A stretch of 64,000 bases of DNA, from the NCBI RefSeq assembly GCF_033971905.1, contig NZ_JALBUT010000003.1, positions 1 to 64,000 on the forward strand. Direction: 5' to 3'. The position numbers were made by a program, and so were the translations under genes. This DNA comes from Intestinicryptomonas porci. GTDB lineage: Bacteria; Verrucomicrobiota; Verrucomicrobiia; Opitutales; Intestinicryptomonadaceae. The notes below the pieces were generated by a model. The model saw only the letters and a list, made by a program, of their open reading frames with translations, did no database searches and was not told the origin of the DNA. Below, in pieces: positions 8,292 to 17,606 of the stretch (position 1 is the stretch's first letter; every line of letters starts with the position of its first letter).

Positions 8292-10122
8292 CGCTTTCCC
8301 CCTTCAAATATAGCTCCTCTATATTCCATATTATGCTGTCGAGAGGGGGCACTTTCACGTTCGCCCACTTGTTTTGTATCCCCGAATACGCCATCGGCGC
8401 AGTCAGAAAAATCAGCGGAAGCTCCTCCGAAAAAATCTCCTGCATCTTTGCCACTTTCAAATAGCGCAAATTTTCGTCCAAAGTGGTTTCCTGAGAATCG
8501 ACAAGGGCGTCAACAGCCCGCTCCCAATCGGTTGCGGGAGTTTTCTGGCGCGGATTCCAAACGTGCAAAAATCCGTCGGAGCGGTATATCGCCTTGCCGC
8601 CCGAAGGATCTCCCCCGCCCGTAAACCCCATCATGGCGGCTTCATAATCCAAAGTGTCGTCAATCTTTGAAACGATTGCGGCAAAGTCCAAAAAGACCAA
8701 ATTAACCTTTATGCCCACCGCCTTCAAGTTGTCAACAATGGTGGTTGCTATCGTGGTTGAATTTTTCGAACCGTCCGCAACCAAAAGCGAAAATTCAACC
8801 CTGTTGTTTTCAGCATCAAACAACTCTCCCGAGGCGTTCAGCTTAAAGCCCTGCGAAAACAGCATCTTCAACGCTTCCTGCGGATTGTAGGAATATTTGC
8901 GGATGTTGGGATTATGCCATTTTTTGTTCGCGCCGCTTATTATTGAATTTAATACAACTCCCCTGCCGAACCAAACTCCGTTTACAATGCCTTCGCGGTC
9001 GAGCGCGGTTATCACTGCTTGGCGGAATATCTTGTTTTGAAACCACTTCAACTTGTGAGGAGCCACAAACTTCTTGCCGTCCTTTTCGCCTCCGTTTTGA
9101 TTGAACCACATAAAGGAAATCGAGGAAGCAGGCCCGCGCTCGAATATGCTGAAATCGTAAGTCTTTGCAAATCCCTTTACCCACGGATAGTCGCCCGCGT
9201 CCAGCCCCGAAGCGTCGCTTTGCCCCGTCGCGAACAAAATCGACGAAGTGTTTGCATCGGCGACAAACTTGAAAATGAGAAAGTCGATGTAAGGCAGGCG
9301 GTTTCTGTTTTTATCAGCCTTCCAGTAATGCGGGTTTGCCGTCAAAACCAAACGCTCTCCGGGACGGTACGAATAAATCATGAAAGGTCCGCTCGACACG
9401 ATTTCAGACGGAGTTTCTATTGCAGTCTGGGTGCTCCAAGCCTGCTGAAAGGTGCCGCTTTCAAACGCCTTCAAAAGCTTGTGCCGCGGAAAAATCGAGA
9501 CAAACCCTATGTCGGTCAAAAACGGTGCGTACACGATTTTCGTTTCAAATTCCACCGTGTATTTGTCTATTTTTCTATACTTTACAGGCTCTCCGCCTAT
9601 TGTGTACTGTCCCGCGTACCGCGATGGATAGCGCAAGAGGGGCTTGCCGGTATTTTTGTCCAAAACAGGATTTCCGTCAGAATCAAGCTTCTTTGCAAAT
9701 ATCGCGTCAAAAGTGAAAACGACATCGTCGGCGGTTATTTCAACGCCGTCGGAAAACCTTGCGCCTTTGCGCAAATGGAAGACATAGCGTTTGGAATCGC
9801 CTGAAATTTCCCAAGAAGATGCAATCATGGGCGAGGGCTTCATAGTGAAAGGGTCAACAGTCACCAAGCCCGAAAACATCATCGACATTATTGTGCTTGT
9901 GGAAGCCTCCGTGTTTACCAAGTCGTTAAAAGTCATCGGCTCCTGCGAACCCGACAGCACAAAAATGCCGCCGTACTTTCCGACATCGCAATCGCTTATC
10001 TGAACGCCGTCAGGCAGCGGATACTTTCCGCGCTCCACTTTCGGAGCCTTGCCGCAAGAAACAAGCAGCACTGCAAGAGCAATGCAAGCAAGACTTGATA
10101 TTTTGCGGAAAACATGCGTCAT
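8284..10122 (-). CDS. oligopeptide ABC transporter substrate-binding lipoprotein
   Basis: This is an SBP_bac_5 family (OppA/DppA) protein of 612 residues. It has a lipoprotein signal ending in lipobox LLVSC (Cys about 23), so it is probably membrane-anchored. Family features include 'YVFHLRKGARFSDGVEITADDVVFTFDAIF' in two blocks around residue 110, and a 'GDPSGGKAIYRSDGFLHVWN' region near the C-terminus. It would bind peptides and pass them to the fused permease downstream, whose start it overlaps. Its own ATG overlaps the tatC stop by 4 bases, indicating translational coupling. Confidence 0.88.
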   Translation of the reverse strand: MTHVFRKISSLACIALAVLLVSCGKAPKVERGKYPLPDGVQISDCDVGKYGGIFVLSGSQEPMTFNDLVNTEASTSTIMSMMFSGLVTVDPFTMKPSPMIASSWEISGDSKRYVFHLRKGARFSDGVEITADDVVFTFDAIFAKKLDSDGNPVLDKNTGKPLLRYPSRYAGQYTIGGEPVKYRKIDKYTVEFETKIVYAPFLTDIGFVSIFPRHKLLKAFESGTFQQAWSTQTAIETPSEIVSSGPFMIYSYRPGERLVLTANPHYWKADKNRNRLPYIDFLIFKFVADANTSSILFATGQSDASGLDAGDYPWVKGFAKTYDFSIFERGPASSISFMWFNQNGGEKDGKKFVAPHKLKWFQNKIFRQAVITALDREGIVNGVWFGRGVVLNSIISGANKKWHNPNIRKYSYNPQEALKMLFSQGFKLNASGELFDAENNRVEFSLLVADGSKNSTTIATTIVDNLKAVGIKVNLVFLDFAAIVSKIDDTLDYEAAMMGFTGGGDPSGGKAIYRSDGFLHVWNPRQKTPATDWERAVDALVDSQETTLDENLRYLKVAKMQEIFSEELPLIFLTAPMAYSGIQNKWANVKVPPLDSIIWNIEELYLKGESDD

Positions 10123-11267
10123 TTATCGGATTTTTCCCCGTCGGATTTTTCGGCAGGCTCGGAAGGCGGATTTAAATTTCCATCGGAAGCTTCGCCTTCT
10201 TTTTTAATTTCCGAATCGCCCTTCGCTTTTTCTTCAGCTTTCGCGGAGCTTTCAAGCTCGCCCATTTTGTTGATTTCGTTCATCGAATAGGCGTAATACT
10301 TTTCATAGTCAAATTCTTCCTCTTCGGCAGAACTTCCGCTTTCGGAAGAAGAGGATGAATTTTCCCCGCCATCGCCACCGTCTTGCGGATAGCTTCCCCC
10401 ACCCGTTGAATACTTGTAATAGTCGTCTTCAAGCTTTGACTGCTCTTCGACATACTTTCGGTAATATTCGTCGTCGGATTTCTTTTGAGACTCCTCTTCG
10501 GCTTTTTCCTTTTGGATTTTCCCCGAAAGCAGGCGGGTGCCGACAAAAACGGCGACTTCGTAAAGCATGTAAAGTGGTATTGTAAGAAGAATCAGGGTCA
10601 GCGGGTCGGGAGGGGTGACGATTGCCGAAAATATCAATATCACGACAAAAATGACGCGCCTGTTCTTGCGCAAAAATTCGGGAGTCAACACCCCTATGTA
10701 AATTAAAAGGATTATGAGAAGCGGAAGCTGGAAACTAACCCCCGTTGCAAGCGGAACCCATACGATGAAAGAATAGTAGTTTTGTATATCGTAAAGGATT
10801 TCCCACTTCATCATTTCGGAAATCTTAAAGCTAAACGATATCCCGATTGGCAACATGAAAAAGAACGCCAACGCCGCCCCTGCCGTAAAAAGCAGGGTGG
10901 AAGCGCACAATACGGGCTTAATCACTTTCCTTTCCCTCTTTGTAAGCGCGGGAATGATGAACTGCCCTATGTAATACAAAATAAAGGGTAGCGCAAAAAA
11001 TATTCCGCCGAAAATGGAAATTTCAAACATCACAAAAAACGGCGAGAAAACAGAGCCTACGCGCGGAAGCGGCACTTCCTTGCCAAAAAGCTCCTGCGCC
11101 CTCTCAAACGGATACATAAGCATCTCGTTGAACTGCACGGTGAATATGCCTATAATCACGCAAGCCACAAAAAGCGCAATTACAGACTTTATTATCACCT
11201 TTCGCAATTCTTCAAGATGATCCAAAAAAGGCATGTCGCCTTCGTTTACTTCGTTTTCTTCCGCCAT
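10119..11267 (-). CDS. tatC: twin-arginine translocase subunit TatC with long acidic C-terminal tail
   Basis: This is the polytopic core of the Tat translocase, which exports folded proteins with RR signal peptides. The N-terminus has the diagnostic 'MPFLDHLEELRKVIIKS', and six transmembrane helices follow up to residue about 245, including 'IVTPPDPLTLILLTIPLYMLYE'. The ATG at 11267 is used because the longer frame begins with TTG. TatC is normally about 250 residues. Here about 130 extra residues follow, rich in Glu, Lys, Ser and Gly ('SSSSSESGSSAEEEEFDYEK'), probably disordered and cytoplasmic. tatA/tatB are not in the window. It lies between pheT and an oligopeptide binding protein. Confidence 0.92.
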   Translation of the reverse strand: MAEENEVNEGDMPFLDHLEELRKVIIKSVIALFVACVIIGIFTVQFNEMLMYPFERAQELFGKEVPLPRVGSVFSPFFVMFEISIFGGIFFALPFILYYIGQFIIPALTKRERKVIKPVLCASTLLFTAGAALAFFFMLPIGISFSFKISEMMKWEILYDIQNYYSFIVWVPLATGVSFQLPLLIILLIYIGVLTPEFLRKNRRVIFVVILIFSAIVTPPDPLTLILLTIPLYMLYEVAVFVGTRLLSGKIQKEKAEEESQKKSDDEYYRKYVEEQSKLEDDYYKYSTGGGSYPQDGGDGGENSSSSSESGSSAEEEEFDYEKYYAYSMNEINKMGELESSAKAEEKAKGDSEIKKEGEASDGNLNPPSEPAEKSDGEKSDK

Positions 11268-11300
11268 CTTTGCGCCTTTGAATTTCCGCAAAAGCCCGCG

Positions 11301-13742
11301 CTATCCCGCGCGGACTTGGTACTTTTTGGAAAGGTCCGCGCAAATTGCGTCGAACACCTTGTTTACTTCATCTGCCTTCAAAGTCCTGTCCGAAGAGCGG
11401 AAGGACAGGGAAAACGCCAAGCTCTTGGAATTTTCGGGCAAGCCCTTGCCTTCGTAAACGTCGAACACCTTTACGCTTTCAAGCTCGAAGGAGTTTTTAA
11501 GCTTTCCCTTGGCAATCTTTGAAATTTCATTTGCGACTTCGCCGGAAGAAACAGACTTTTCAACAAGCACCGAAACGTCTTTTGACGACGCGGGGAATGC
11601 GCTGAAAGCCTTGAATTTTTCAACGCCCTTTTTGCGCCCCGCAACTTCGGGCTTAAAGACTATTTCGCCCGCATAGATTATTTTTTCTATGCCGAAATCT
11701 TTGAGAACACCCAAATTTACCGCGCCGAAACGGACTTCGTAGCCCTCTCTTCCGACAATGCCGCACTCAGCGCAATATCCGCTTTCCCACAATGAATTTT
11801 CAAAAGCCTTAAATTGCAGGCGGGAAGCGTCAACACCCAGCGTTTTCAAAATGTCCGAAGCAACTTTCTTTGCAGTGAAGAAGTCGGCAGATTCGCGGGT
11901 TTTCCAACTGCGCGCGCCGCAGTTTTGGGGAATTACAAATGCGGTTGCGCAAACTTCATTCAATCCGTCGCGCTCCATTCTGAACACCCTGCCGTTTTCA
12001 AACAAGCCCTCAAAAACATTGCCGTTGTCGAAATTAAGAGCCGCCGCCTTCAAGAGCCCCAAAAGCAAAGTCGGGCGAAGGGAGTCTTGGTCGGAAGTCA
12101 AGGGGTTGTCCAAGCGCAGACTTTCGGCAAAATCGAAATACTTTTCAAGCATCTTGCCGTCTGAAAGAGTGTAGTGCTGGCATTCGTTAAATCCGTAGCC
12201 CGAAAGAAAATCCGCAACGTCCCTGTTGTATCTGAAAGTTGCGTCGTCTTCGCGCAAAAGCCCCGAAGCTTTCAAGCCGCAGTCGGGAATCCTGTCGGAA
12301 CCCAAAATGCGGACAAGCTCTTCAACGAGGTCAATGGGTCTGTCAACTTCGCTTCTGAAAGAGCCGACTGTTACGTCAAAAACTCCTTCGCTCTTCTCAT
12401 TTACTAAAAAGCCCAAGCGTTCAAACGCCGATTTTATTTCGGAATTTTCAATTTTAAAGCCGAGCTTCTTAAAAACATAGGAGCTGTCAATCGAAATAGT
12501 CCTGTCTTTGCGCGGGGCAGAGCCGACCAAAACGGTATCGCCGTCCTGCGCGCCACCCGCAGTTTCCAATATCAGGTCAACCGCCCTGCGCGCGCCGTCA
12601 AAAACGCCTTGCGGATCGACATCGCGCGCGTACCTGAAAGACGCGTCGGTTGCGATGCCGAGCTTTCGGGAAGTCGCGCGGACGTTTCCGGGGTTAAAGT
12701 ACGCGGATTCCAAAATTATGTCAACTGTTCCCGAATGGACTTCGGAATTTTCCCCGCCCATGACGCCCGCAATCGCGACCGCGCCTTCCGCGTCGCAAAT
12801 CAAGGTGTTTGAAGCATTCAAAATATGCTCCTTGCCGTCAAGCGTCTTGATTTTTTCGCCGTCCTCAGCCTGCCGCACAATGATTTTAGAACCGCGGACA
12901 TGCTCCGCCGAAAAAGCGTGAAGCGGCTGCCCGTACTCCATCAAAACGTAATTTGTAACGTCAACAACATTGTTAATCGGACGCAATCCAACGCTTTCCA
13001 AATCTTTTTTAAGCCATTCGGGGCTTTCCGCGATTTTCACGCCCTTTATGCAGGTGGCAGTGTAAAGCGGGCAGTTCGGAGTTTTAAGCTCAACAGATTT
13101 CAAAAGCGCACTTTGGCTTTTTTCCGAATATTTCGCAGGGCTTTTAAGCTCGGGCTTTACAAGCTTTCTTCCGAACTTTGCGGCAAGCTCCCTTGCAATG
13201 CCTATAATGCTAGCGCAGTCGCCGCGGTTTGCGGTAAGCTCGATTTCAAAAACCGTGTCGGAATCCGTAAATACGTCGTTTATGGGAGTGCCGATTTCAG
13301 GGCGCATATTCAAAATCAAGAGACCGCTGTGGTCGCTTCCCAAACCGATTTCGCGCCCCGAGCACATCATGCCGTTGCTTTCAACGCCGCGCAGCTTAGA
13401 CTTTTTGATTTTAAAAACGGAGCCGTCTGGAGTTGGCAATTCCGCACCTTCCAAAGCCACGGGAACACGGTCGCCAACCTTGTAATTGCTCGCCCCGCAC
13501 ACAATCTGGATTGGGTCGGAATTTTTTTCGACTTTCACTTGGCAAACGCCCAAGTGGTCGCTGTCAGGATGCGGCACCCTCTCCAAAATTTCGCCGACAA
13601 CGACATTTTTAAGCGGCTTCAAGCCGAGAGTTTCAACGCTTTCGACTTCCAAGCCGAGCATTGGCAATGCCTCCGCGATTTCATCGGCAGAAATTCCGCT
13701 TAAATCCACATACTTGTTCAACCATTTTAAACTAGCTTTCAT
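11301..13742 (-). CDS. pheT: phenylalanine-tRNA ligase beta subunit
   Basis: The 813-residue beta chain of bacterial PheRS charges tRNA-Phe as an alpha2beta2 enzyme. Domains in order: N-terminal 'MKASLKWLNKYVDL', tRNA-binding EMAP-like domain ('VVVGEILERVPHPDSDHL'), B3/B4 editing domain ('DVTNYVLMEYGQPLHAF'), B5, the catalytic-like core, and the C-terminal ferredoxin-fold anticodon-binding domain ('FKAFSAFPASSKDVSVLVEK'). Length is normal. It starts 13 bases after pheS, so the two are cotranscribed. Confidence 0.97.
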   Translation of the reverse strand: MKASLKWLNKYVDLSGISADEIAEALPMLGLEVESVETLGLKPLKNVVVGEILERVPHPDSDHLGVCQVKVEKNSDPIQIVCGASNYKVGDRVPVALEGAELPTPDGSVFKIKKSKLRGVESNGMMCSGREIGLGSDHSGLLILNMRPEIGTPINDVFTDSDTVFEIELTANRGDCASIIGIARELAAKFGRKLVKPELKSPAKYSEKSQSALLKSVELKTPNCPLYTATCIKGVKIAESPEWLKKDLESVGLRPINNVVDVTNYVLMEYGQPLHAFSAEHVRGSKIIVRQAEDGEKIKTLDGKEHILNASNTLICDAEGAVAIAGVMGGENSEVHSGTVDIILESAYFNPGNVRATSRKLGIATDASFRYARDVDPQGVFDGARRAVDLILETAGGAQDGDTVLVGSAPRKDRTISIDSSYVFKKLGFKIENSEIKSAFERLGFLVNEKSEGVFDVTVGSFRSEVDRPIDLVEELVRILGSDRIPDCGLKASGLLREDDATFRYNRDVADFLSGYGFNECQHYTLSDGKMLEKYFDFAESLRLDNPLTSDQDSLRPTLLLGLLKAAALNFDNGNVFEGLFENGRVFRMERDGLNEVCATAFVIPQNCGARSWKTRESADFFTAKKVASDILKTLGVDASRLQFKAFENSLWESGYCAECGIVGREGYEVRFGAVNLGVLKDFGIEKIIYAGEIVFKPEVAGRKKGVEKFKAFSAFPASSKDVSVLVEKSVSSGEVANEISKIAKGKLKNSFELESVKVFDVYEGKGLPENSKSLAFSLSFRSSDRTLKADEVNKVFDAICADLSKKYQVRAG

Positions 13743-13755
13743 CTAAAAAATCTCC

Positions 13756-14796
13756 TTATGAAAATTGGCGCAAAAAGCGGAGGTCGTTCGCGTAAAAATG
13801 CCTGATGTCGTCAATGGAGTGCATAAGCATTGCTACTCTTTCGACGCCCAGCCCGAACGCGTATCCGCTGTAAATTTCGGGGTCAATTCCCACATTTTTA
13901 AGCACGTTTGGATCGACCATTCCGCAACCCATGATTTCAATCCAGCGGTTGCTGAGCCTGCCCATGTCGGGGCTCATGAAATCGACTTCAAAACTCGGTT
14001 CGGTGAAGGGGAAGAAACTCGGGCGCAGGCGGGTTTTCGCCTTGGCTCCGAAAAGCTCCTTGAACATATAGTCCAAAACCGCCTTCAAGTCGGTGAGCTG
14101 AACGCCCTTGTCGATGTAAAGGCATTCAATCTGGTGGAAATTCGCGGAGTGCGTGGCGTCAACCGTGTCGCGGCGGAACGCCCTTCCGGGAGCGATAATG
14201 CGTATCGGCGCGCCCTCTTTGAGCATTGCGCGTATTTGCACGCTCGAAGTGTGGCTGCGCAGAAGATAAAGCTCGTCGGAGTGCTTTTTGACGTTCGCGA
14301 TTTGCGCGTCTTTTGGCATGAACAAAGTATCCTGCGCGTCCCTTGCGGGGTGGTCGGCGGGAGTGTTCAAGGCATCGAAGCAGTACCATTCGGTTTCAAG
14401 GTCGGTGGCTTCGGCAACCGTAAAGCCTATCTTGCGGAAAATTCCGCAAACCTTGCGGATTGTCTGCGTCAGCGGATGCAGCGTGCCTTTCGGGAAATCG
14501 GGGGCAGGCAGTGAGACATCGACTTTCGCGCCAAGATTTTTTGCCATCTTTTCCCTTTCAATCCTCGCGTATGCCTCGGCAACCATAGGCTCTATCGTCT
14601 TTTTTGCGACGTTTATGAGCTTGCCGACAACGGGGCGTTCCTTGGCGTCCAAAGTCGGAATTATTTTCATGAGCGCGGTAAGCTCGCCGTTAGGACCAAC
14701 GAAAGCCGCCGAAACAGACGCCACTTCCGAAGCGGTTTGCGCTTGCGGCAAAGCCGCCTTAAAACGGCTCAAAATTTCATTTATTTTTTCCTGCAT
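13756..14796 (-). CDS. pheS: phenylalanine-tRNA ligase alpha subunit
   Basis: This is the catalytic alpha chain of PheRS, 346 residues. It has an N-terminal coiled-coil arm (residues 1-90) and a class II aminoacyl-tRNA synthetase core. Motif 2 is seen as 'LLRSHTSSVQIRAM' and 'RAFRRDTVDATHSANFHQIE'; motif 3 as 'GYAFGLGVERVAMLMHSI', near the C-terminus. It is the first gene of the minus-strand run leading to pheT, tatC, the oligopeptide transporter genes, nuoA and the diadenylate cyclase fusion. The 177 bases upstream include a short dyad (CACAC...GTGTG near 14840-14856), but no convincing Phe-codon leader peptide was found. Confidence 0.97.
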   Translation of the reverse strand: MQEKINEILSRFKAALPQAQTASEVASVSAAFVGPNGELTALMKIIPTLDAKERPVVGKLINVAKKTIEPMVAEAYARIEREKMAKNLGAKVDVSLPAPDFPKGTLHPLTQTIRKVCGIFRKIGFTVAEATDLETEWYCFDALNTPADHPARDAQDTLFMPKDAQIANVKKHSDELYLLRSHTSSVQIRAMLKEGAPIRIIAPGRAFRRDTVDATHSANFHQIECLYIDKGVQLTDLKAVLDYMFKELFGAKAKTRLRPSFFPFTEPSFEVDFMSPDMGRLSNRWIEIMGCGMVDPNVLKNVGIDPEIYSGYAFGLGVERVAMLMHSIDDIRHFYANDLRFLRQFS

Positions 14797-14973
14797 AAAA
14801 ATTTTTCTTTAATCCTTTTAGTTAAAGACTTCCTGCGGGCACACCGCCGCAGTGTGAATATTCTTTTTGATTTTGCCCCATCGGATAAAAATCGCAAGCA
14901 AATTTATAAACAAACCAAAAGGTAAAAAATAACCTTGCCATGGGAATTAAAACTTACAAAAATAAACACTATT

Positions 14974-15834
14974 ATGATGAAAAAACTATTACTCACGGGG
15001 GCGATTATTTTGTCGCTTTTAACATTCACCGCAACATTGCAGGCAAAGCCGCGCAAGGTGGCAGTACAAACATACACCTTCAACCGCTTCTCCCTTGAAG
15101 AAACAATCGAAAAGCTGAAAGGTCTTAAAATCGACGGATTGGAAGTCTATCCCGGTCAGCGTCTTTACAAGGACAAGGGCAAGGTTGACGCAAAGGGCAA
15201 GCCCATAACTTTCAACGAAAGAATGGCAAAGGAAGACATAGACGTTTTGAAAGGCTGGCTGAAAGACGCAAACTTCAAAATCGTCTCCATCGGTTGCACA
15301 GGCACTCCCGACAATGAAAACGACTTCAAAAAAACAATGGATTTCTGCAAGGAATTCGGAATCCAGCGCATAGTGACGGAAGCCCCCGTTCGCGCGTGGG
15401 ACAGATTTGAAGAGCTTTCAGAAAAGTTCGGCAACACAGAAGTCGATCTTTGCATACATAACCATGAAAAAGGCTCAGGTAATCAATACTGGCACCCCGA
15501 AGTCGTGAAAATCCTTCTAAACGACGGCAAGTACAAGCACGTATTTTCAGGCGCGGACGTAGGCCACTGGTCGCGCTGCAAACTTGACCCGATAAGCGGC
15601 TTGAAAGCCCTCAAAGGCAAGATGAAGACAATCCACTTCAAAGACCAAAAGGAATTCGGCAATCCGCAAAACCTCTGCGTTCCTTTCGGCACCGGAGAGC
15701 TTGACTGCGTAAAAATGCTGAAAGAACTCGACAAGCAAAAATACGACGGCTGGTTTGTAATCGAATACGAAGCGGATTGGAACGACAACCTGGAAAAGGT
15801 CAAGCAGTGCATTGACTTTCTCCGCAAGAACTAA
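14974..15834 (+). CDS. secreted sugar phosphate isomerase/epimerase-like TIM-barrel protein
   Basis: A signal peptide (MMKKLLLTGAIILSLLTF..., cleavage near LQA-KP) precedes an AP_endonuc_2/xylose-isomerase-like TIM barrel. Typical features are 'AVQTYTFNRFSLEETIEKLK', 'VDLCIHNHEKGSG', 'FSGADVGHWSRC', 'MKTIHFKDQKEFG' and 'GWFVIEYEADW'. The acidic and His residues fit a divalent-metal site. Such exported homologues are common in Verrucomicrobiota and Planctomycetota sugar catabolism, but the substrate cannot be read from the sequence. The start at the double ATG (14974/14977) is chosen because it begins the signal peptide. It is divergent from pheS. Confidence 0.75.
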   Translation: MMKKLLLTGAIILSLLTFTATLQAKPRKVAVQTYTFNRFSLEETIEKLKGLKIDGLEVYPGQRLYKDKGKVDAKGKPITFNERMAKEDIDVLKGWLKDANFKIVSIGCTGTPDNENDFKKTMDFCKEFGIQRIVTEAPVRAWDRFEELSEKFGNTEVDLCIHNHEKGSGNQYWHPEVVKILLNDGKYKHVFSGADVGHWSRCKLDPISGLKALKGKMKTIHFKDQKEFGNPQNLCVPFGTGELDCVKMLKELDKQKYDGWFVIEYEADWNDNLEKVKQCIDFLRKN

Positions 15835-15851
15835 AACACATCGTACATTTG

Positions 15852-15884
15852 AAAAAAAACGCGCTTTTTTAAGCGCGTTTTTTA
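15852..15884. terminator. bidirectional rho-independent terminator
   Basis: AAAACGCGCTT and AAGCGCGTTTT form a GC-centred hairpin, with an A-run on one side and a T-run on the other. It lies between convergent genes (TIM-barrel protein on plus, NERD helicase on minus) and can stop transcription from both. Confidence 0.88.
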
Positions 15885-17501
15885 TTACCTCTTTTCAAGC
15901 AAAAAATCGGCAGTTTGCGGGTTTGCAAAAATGAAAAGCCCCGCTTTCGCGCGGGTCGCCCCAACATAGAAAAGCCTTTTAGCCTCCGAAGTTGAAATAT
16001 CGTCAACATCGCAAAGCAAAACAAAGTCCTGCTCCAAACCCTTGAAGTCGTCAACATAAGAGCAGGTAATTTTTTGGTCCTCCTCGTTTTTTGAAAATCT
16101 GCCGCCCCAAATGCGCGAATTTAAAAGCTTTTGAAGGCTCGGCATATCGCGCTTCATGGAAAGAAGCGCAATAGCGTTTTGCGGAGTTGCGTCCCTTAAA
16201 AGAGACTCCAACACCGACGCGATTTTTGCTGCGGCATCCTCGTCCGACTTGCACGAATAAATGTTTAAATCCGAACCATCGTCGGGGCTTGAATTCAAAT
16301 AGTTTTCATACCCGCTTTCAAACTGCGCCACATTGCCCACGAGTTTCGCGACTGATTTCGGATTGCGGCAGTTGTATGAGAGCTTGCAAATTACGGGGCG
16401 GAACTTTGCCTTAAACTCGTCGAATTTTTTGCGCCATTCGGAATCGTAGGGCTTCGAGAAATAGTCCCCGAACATAATCCATTTCCCGTTCAAAATGCCG
16501 CCTTTCAAAATCGAATTGAATTTCTCGAAAATGTCCCTGTCCAAAAAATCCTGCGCCTCGTCCAAAACAAGAAAATCAACGCCATCGGGATGAAATGACT
16601 TTATCTCGTCGTATTTGCGCAAGAACTTATCAGAAGATCCGACAAAATGGCGCGGATATTCGAGATCAGCCTCCTCTTTTAAATATTTGCCGAGAGAATT
16701 TGCGGGCGTCACAAAAACAACCGAAGAATTTTTAGAAACCCTCCTTGCGTATTCAATCGCCATCACGGTTTTTCCCGTTCCCGCAAGCCCGTCAACCACA
16801 ATGCGGTCGTTTGCAATGACGCTGTCCAAAATTTTGAACTGCTCATGCGTGTATTTTCTCGACTGAACTTCGACTTCCGACATTCTCTCGCGCGGCGAAA
16901 GCATCGCGTCAAAATCAGGGCGCAAGAGTTCGAGCATCAAGCTGAATTTTTCCCCGACAAAGTCTCCGATGACCAGTCCGTGCCGCTTCGCCTGCCTCTC
17001 AAAAATATCCCGAAGCATACGGGTGAAGTCGCGCTTTTCCAAATCGGAAGCGTCGATAAAATCATCGTCGTCCCACTCTTTCGCCCCGCCGATTTTCAAG
17101 TTTCTGAACCTGCAATTCGTAAATGCCACTATCGGGAAAAACGGAACATTCCTAAGTTCGGCGCACTCGCCCTTTATACGCCGCATAAGCGAAAAAGTAT
17201 TGTCTTTTACCTGCTTAAACGGACCTCTGGCGTCCCTGTAATTTCCGCTCCCATAACGCCAAATGCCGCCCTTTCTTGAAATTTTCGACGAAGCCTTGAC
17301 TTCCATGCAAAAAACTCCGCATCCCTTCACGAGAATTACGAAATCCACTTCGCCCTCGCCCTGGGTGGAATGTTTGGGAATGTCGAAAGAATGCAAAACA
17401 ATCCAGTCTTTTGAAAACTCGTCATGCTCGAAAGCCCTGAAAAGCTTTTCCTCTCCCGACGAATGGTTGTCTATGTAAACAGGTGGTATCAGCCTCGCCA
17501 T
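15885..17501 (-). CDS. NERD nuclease-domain / UvrD-like helicase protein
   Basis: Residues 1-130 form a NERD (nuclease-related) domain with the expected acidic/lysine set: E51 and D53 in 'GEGEVDFVI', E67 and K69 in 'CMEVKA'. From residue 215 comes a superfamily 1 helicase core with Walker A GLAGTGKT (238-245), Walker B LVLDEAQDF (311-319), and C-terminal motifs 'GLEQDFVLLCDVDD' and 'LFYVGATRAKAGLFIF'. The protein (538 aa) is likely cytoplasmic and acts on DNA or RNA. NERD helicases occur in some phage-defence loci, but no other defence gene is adjacent. It is convergent with the TIM-barrel gene. Confidence 0.85.
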   Translation of the reverse strand: MARLIPPVYIDNHSSGEEKLFRAFEHDEFSKDWIVLHSFDIPKHSTQGEGEVDFVILVKGCGVFCMEVKASSKISRKGGIWRYGSGNYRDARGPFKQVKDNTFSLMRRIKGECAELRNVPFFPIVAFTNCRFRNLKIGGAKEWDDDDFIDASDLEKRDFTRMLRDIFERQAKRHGLVIGDFVGEKFSLMLELLRPDFDAMLSPRERMSEVEVQSRKYTHEQFKILDSVIANDRIVVDGLAGTGKTVMAIEYARRVSKNSSVVFVTPANSLGKYLKEEADLEYPRHFVGSSDKFLRKYDEIKSFHPDGVDFLVLDEAQDFLDRDIFEKFNSILKGGILNGKWIMFGDYFSKPYDSEWRKKFDEFKAKFRPVICKLSYNCRNPKSVAKLVGNVAQFESGYENYLNSSPDDGSDLNIYSCKSDEDAAAKIASVLESLLRDATPQNAIALLSMKRDMPSLQKLLNSRIWGGRFSKNEEDQKITCSYVDDFKGLEQDFVLLCDVDDISTSEAKRLFYVGATRAKAGLFIFANPQTADFLLEKR

Positions 17502-17524
17502 TCTTGCAAATCAAACGGTTGAAT

Positions 17525-17572
17525 TAAAAAAAACGCAACTTCCGCGCGCAAAACAACGCGCAAAAGCTGCGT
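17525..17572 (-). terminator. terminator downstream of rubrerythrin
   Basis: On the minus strand ACGCAGCTT pairs with AAGTTGCGT (one G:U), with an inner GCGCG dyad, followed by eight Ts. It lies between the rubrerythrin stop (17607) and the NERD helicase start (17501), so it separates their transcripts. Confidence 0.75.
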
Positions 17573-17606
17573 AAAAAATTAAAGAAAAACCCACGGTTTC
17601 CGCAAA

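Noticed and set aside
12825..13703. 292-codon plus-strand frame inside pheT
   Set aside because: Antisense shadow of pheT with biased composition and no motifs.
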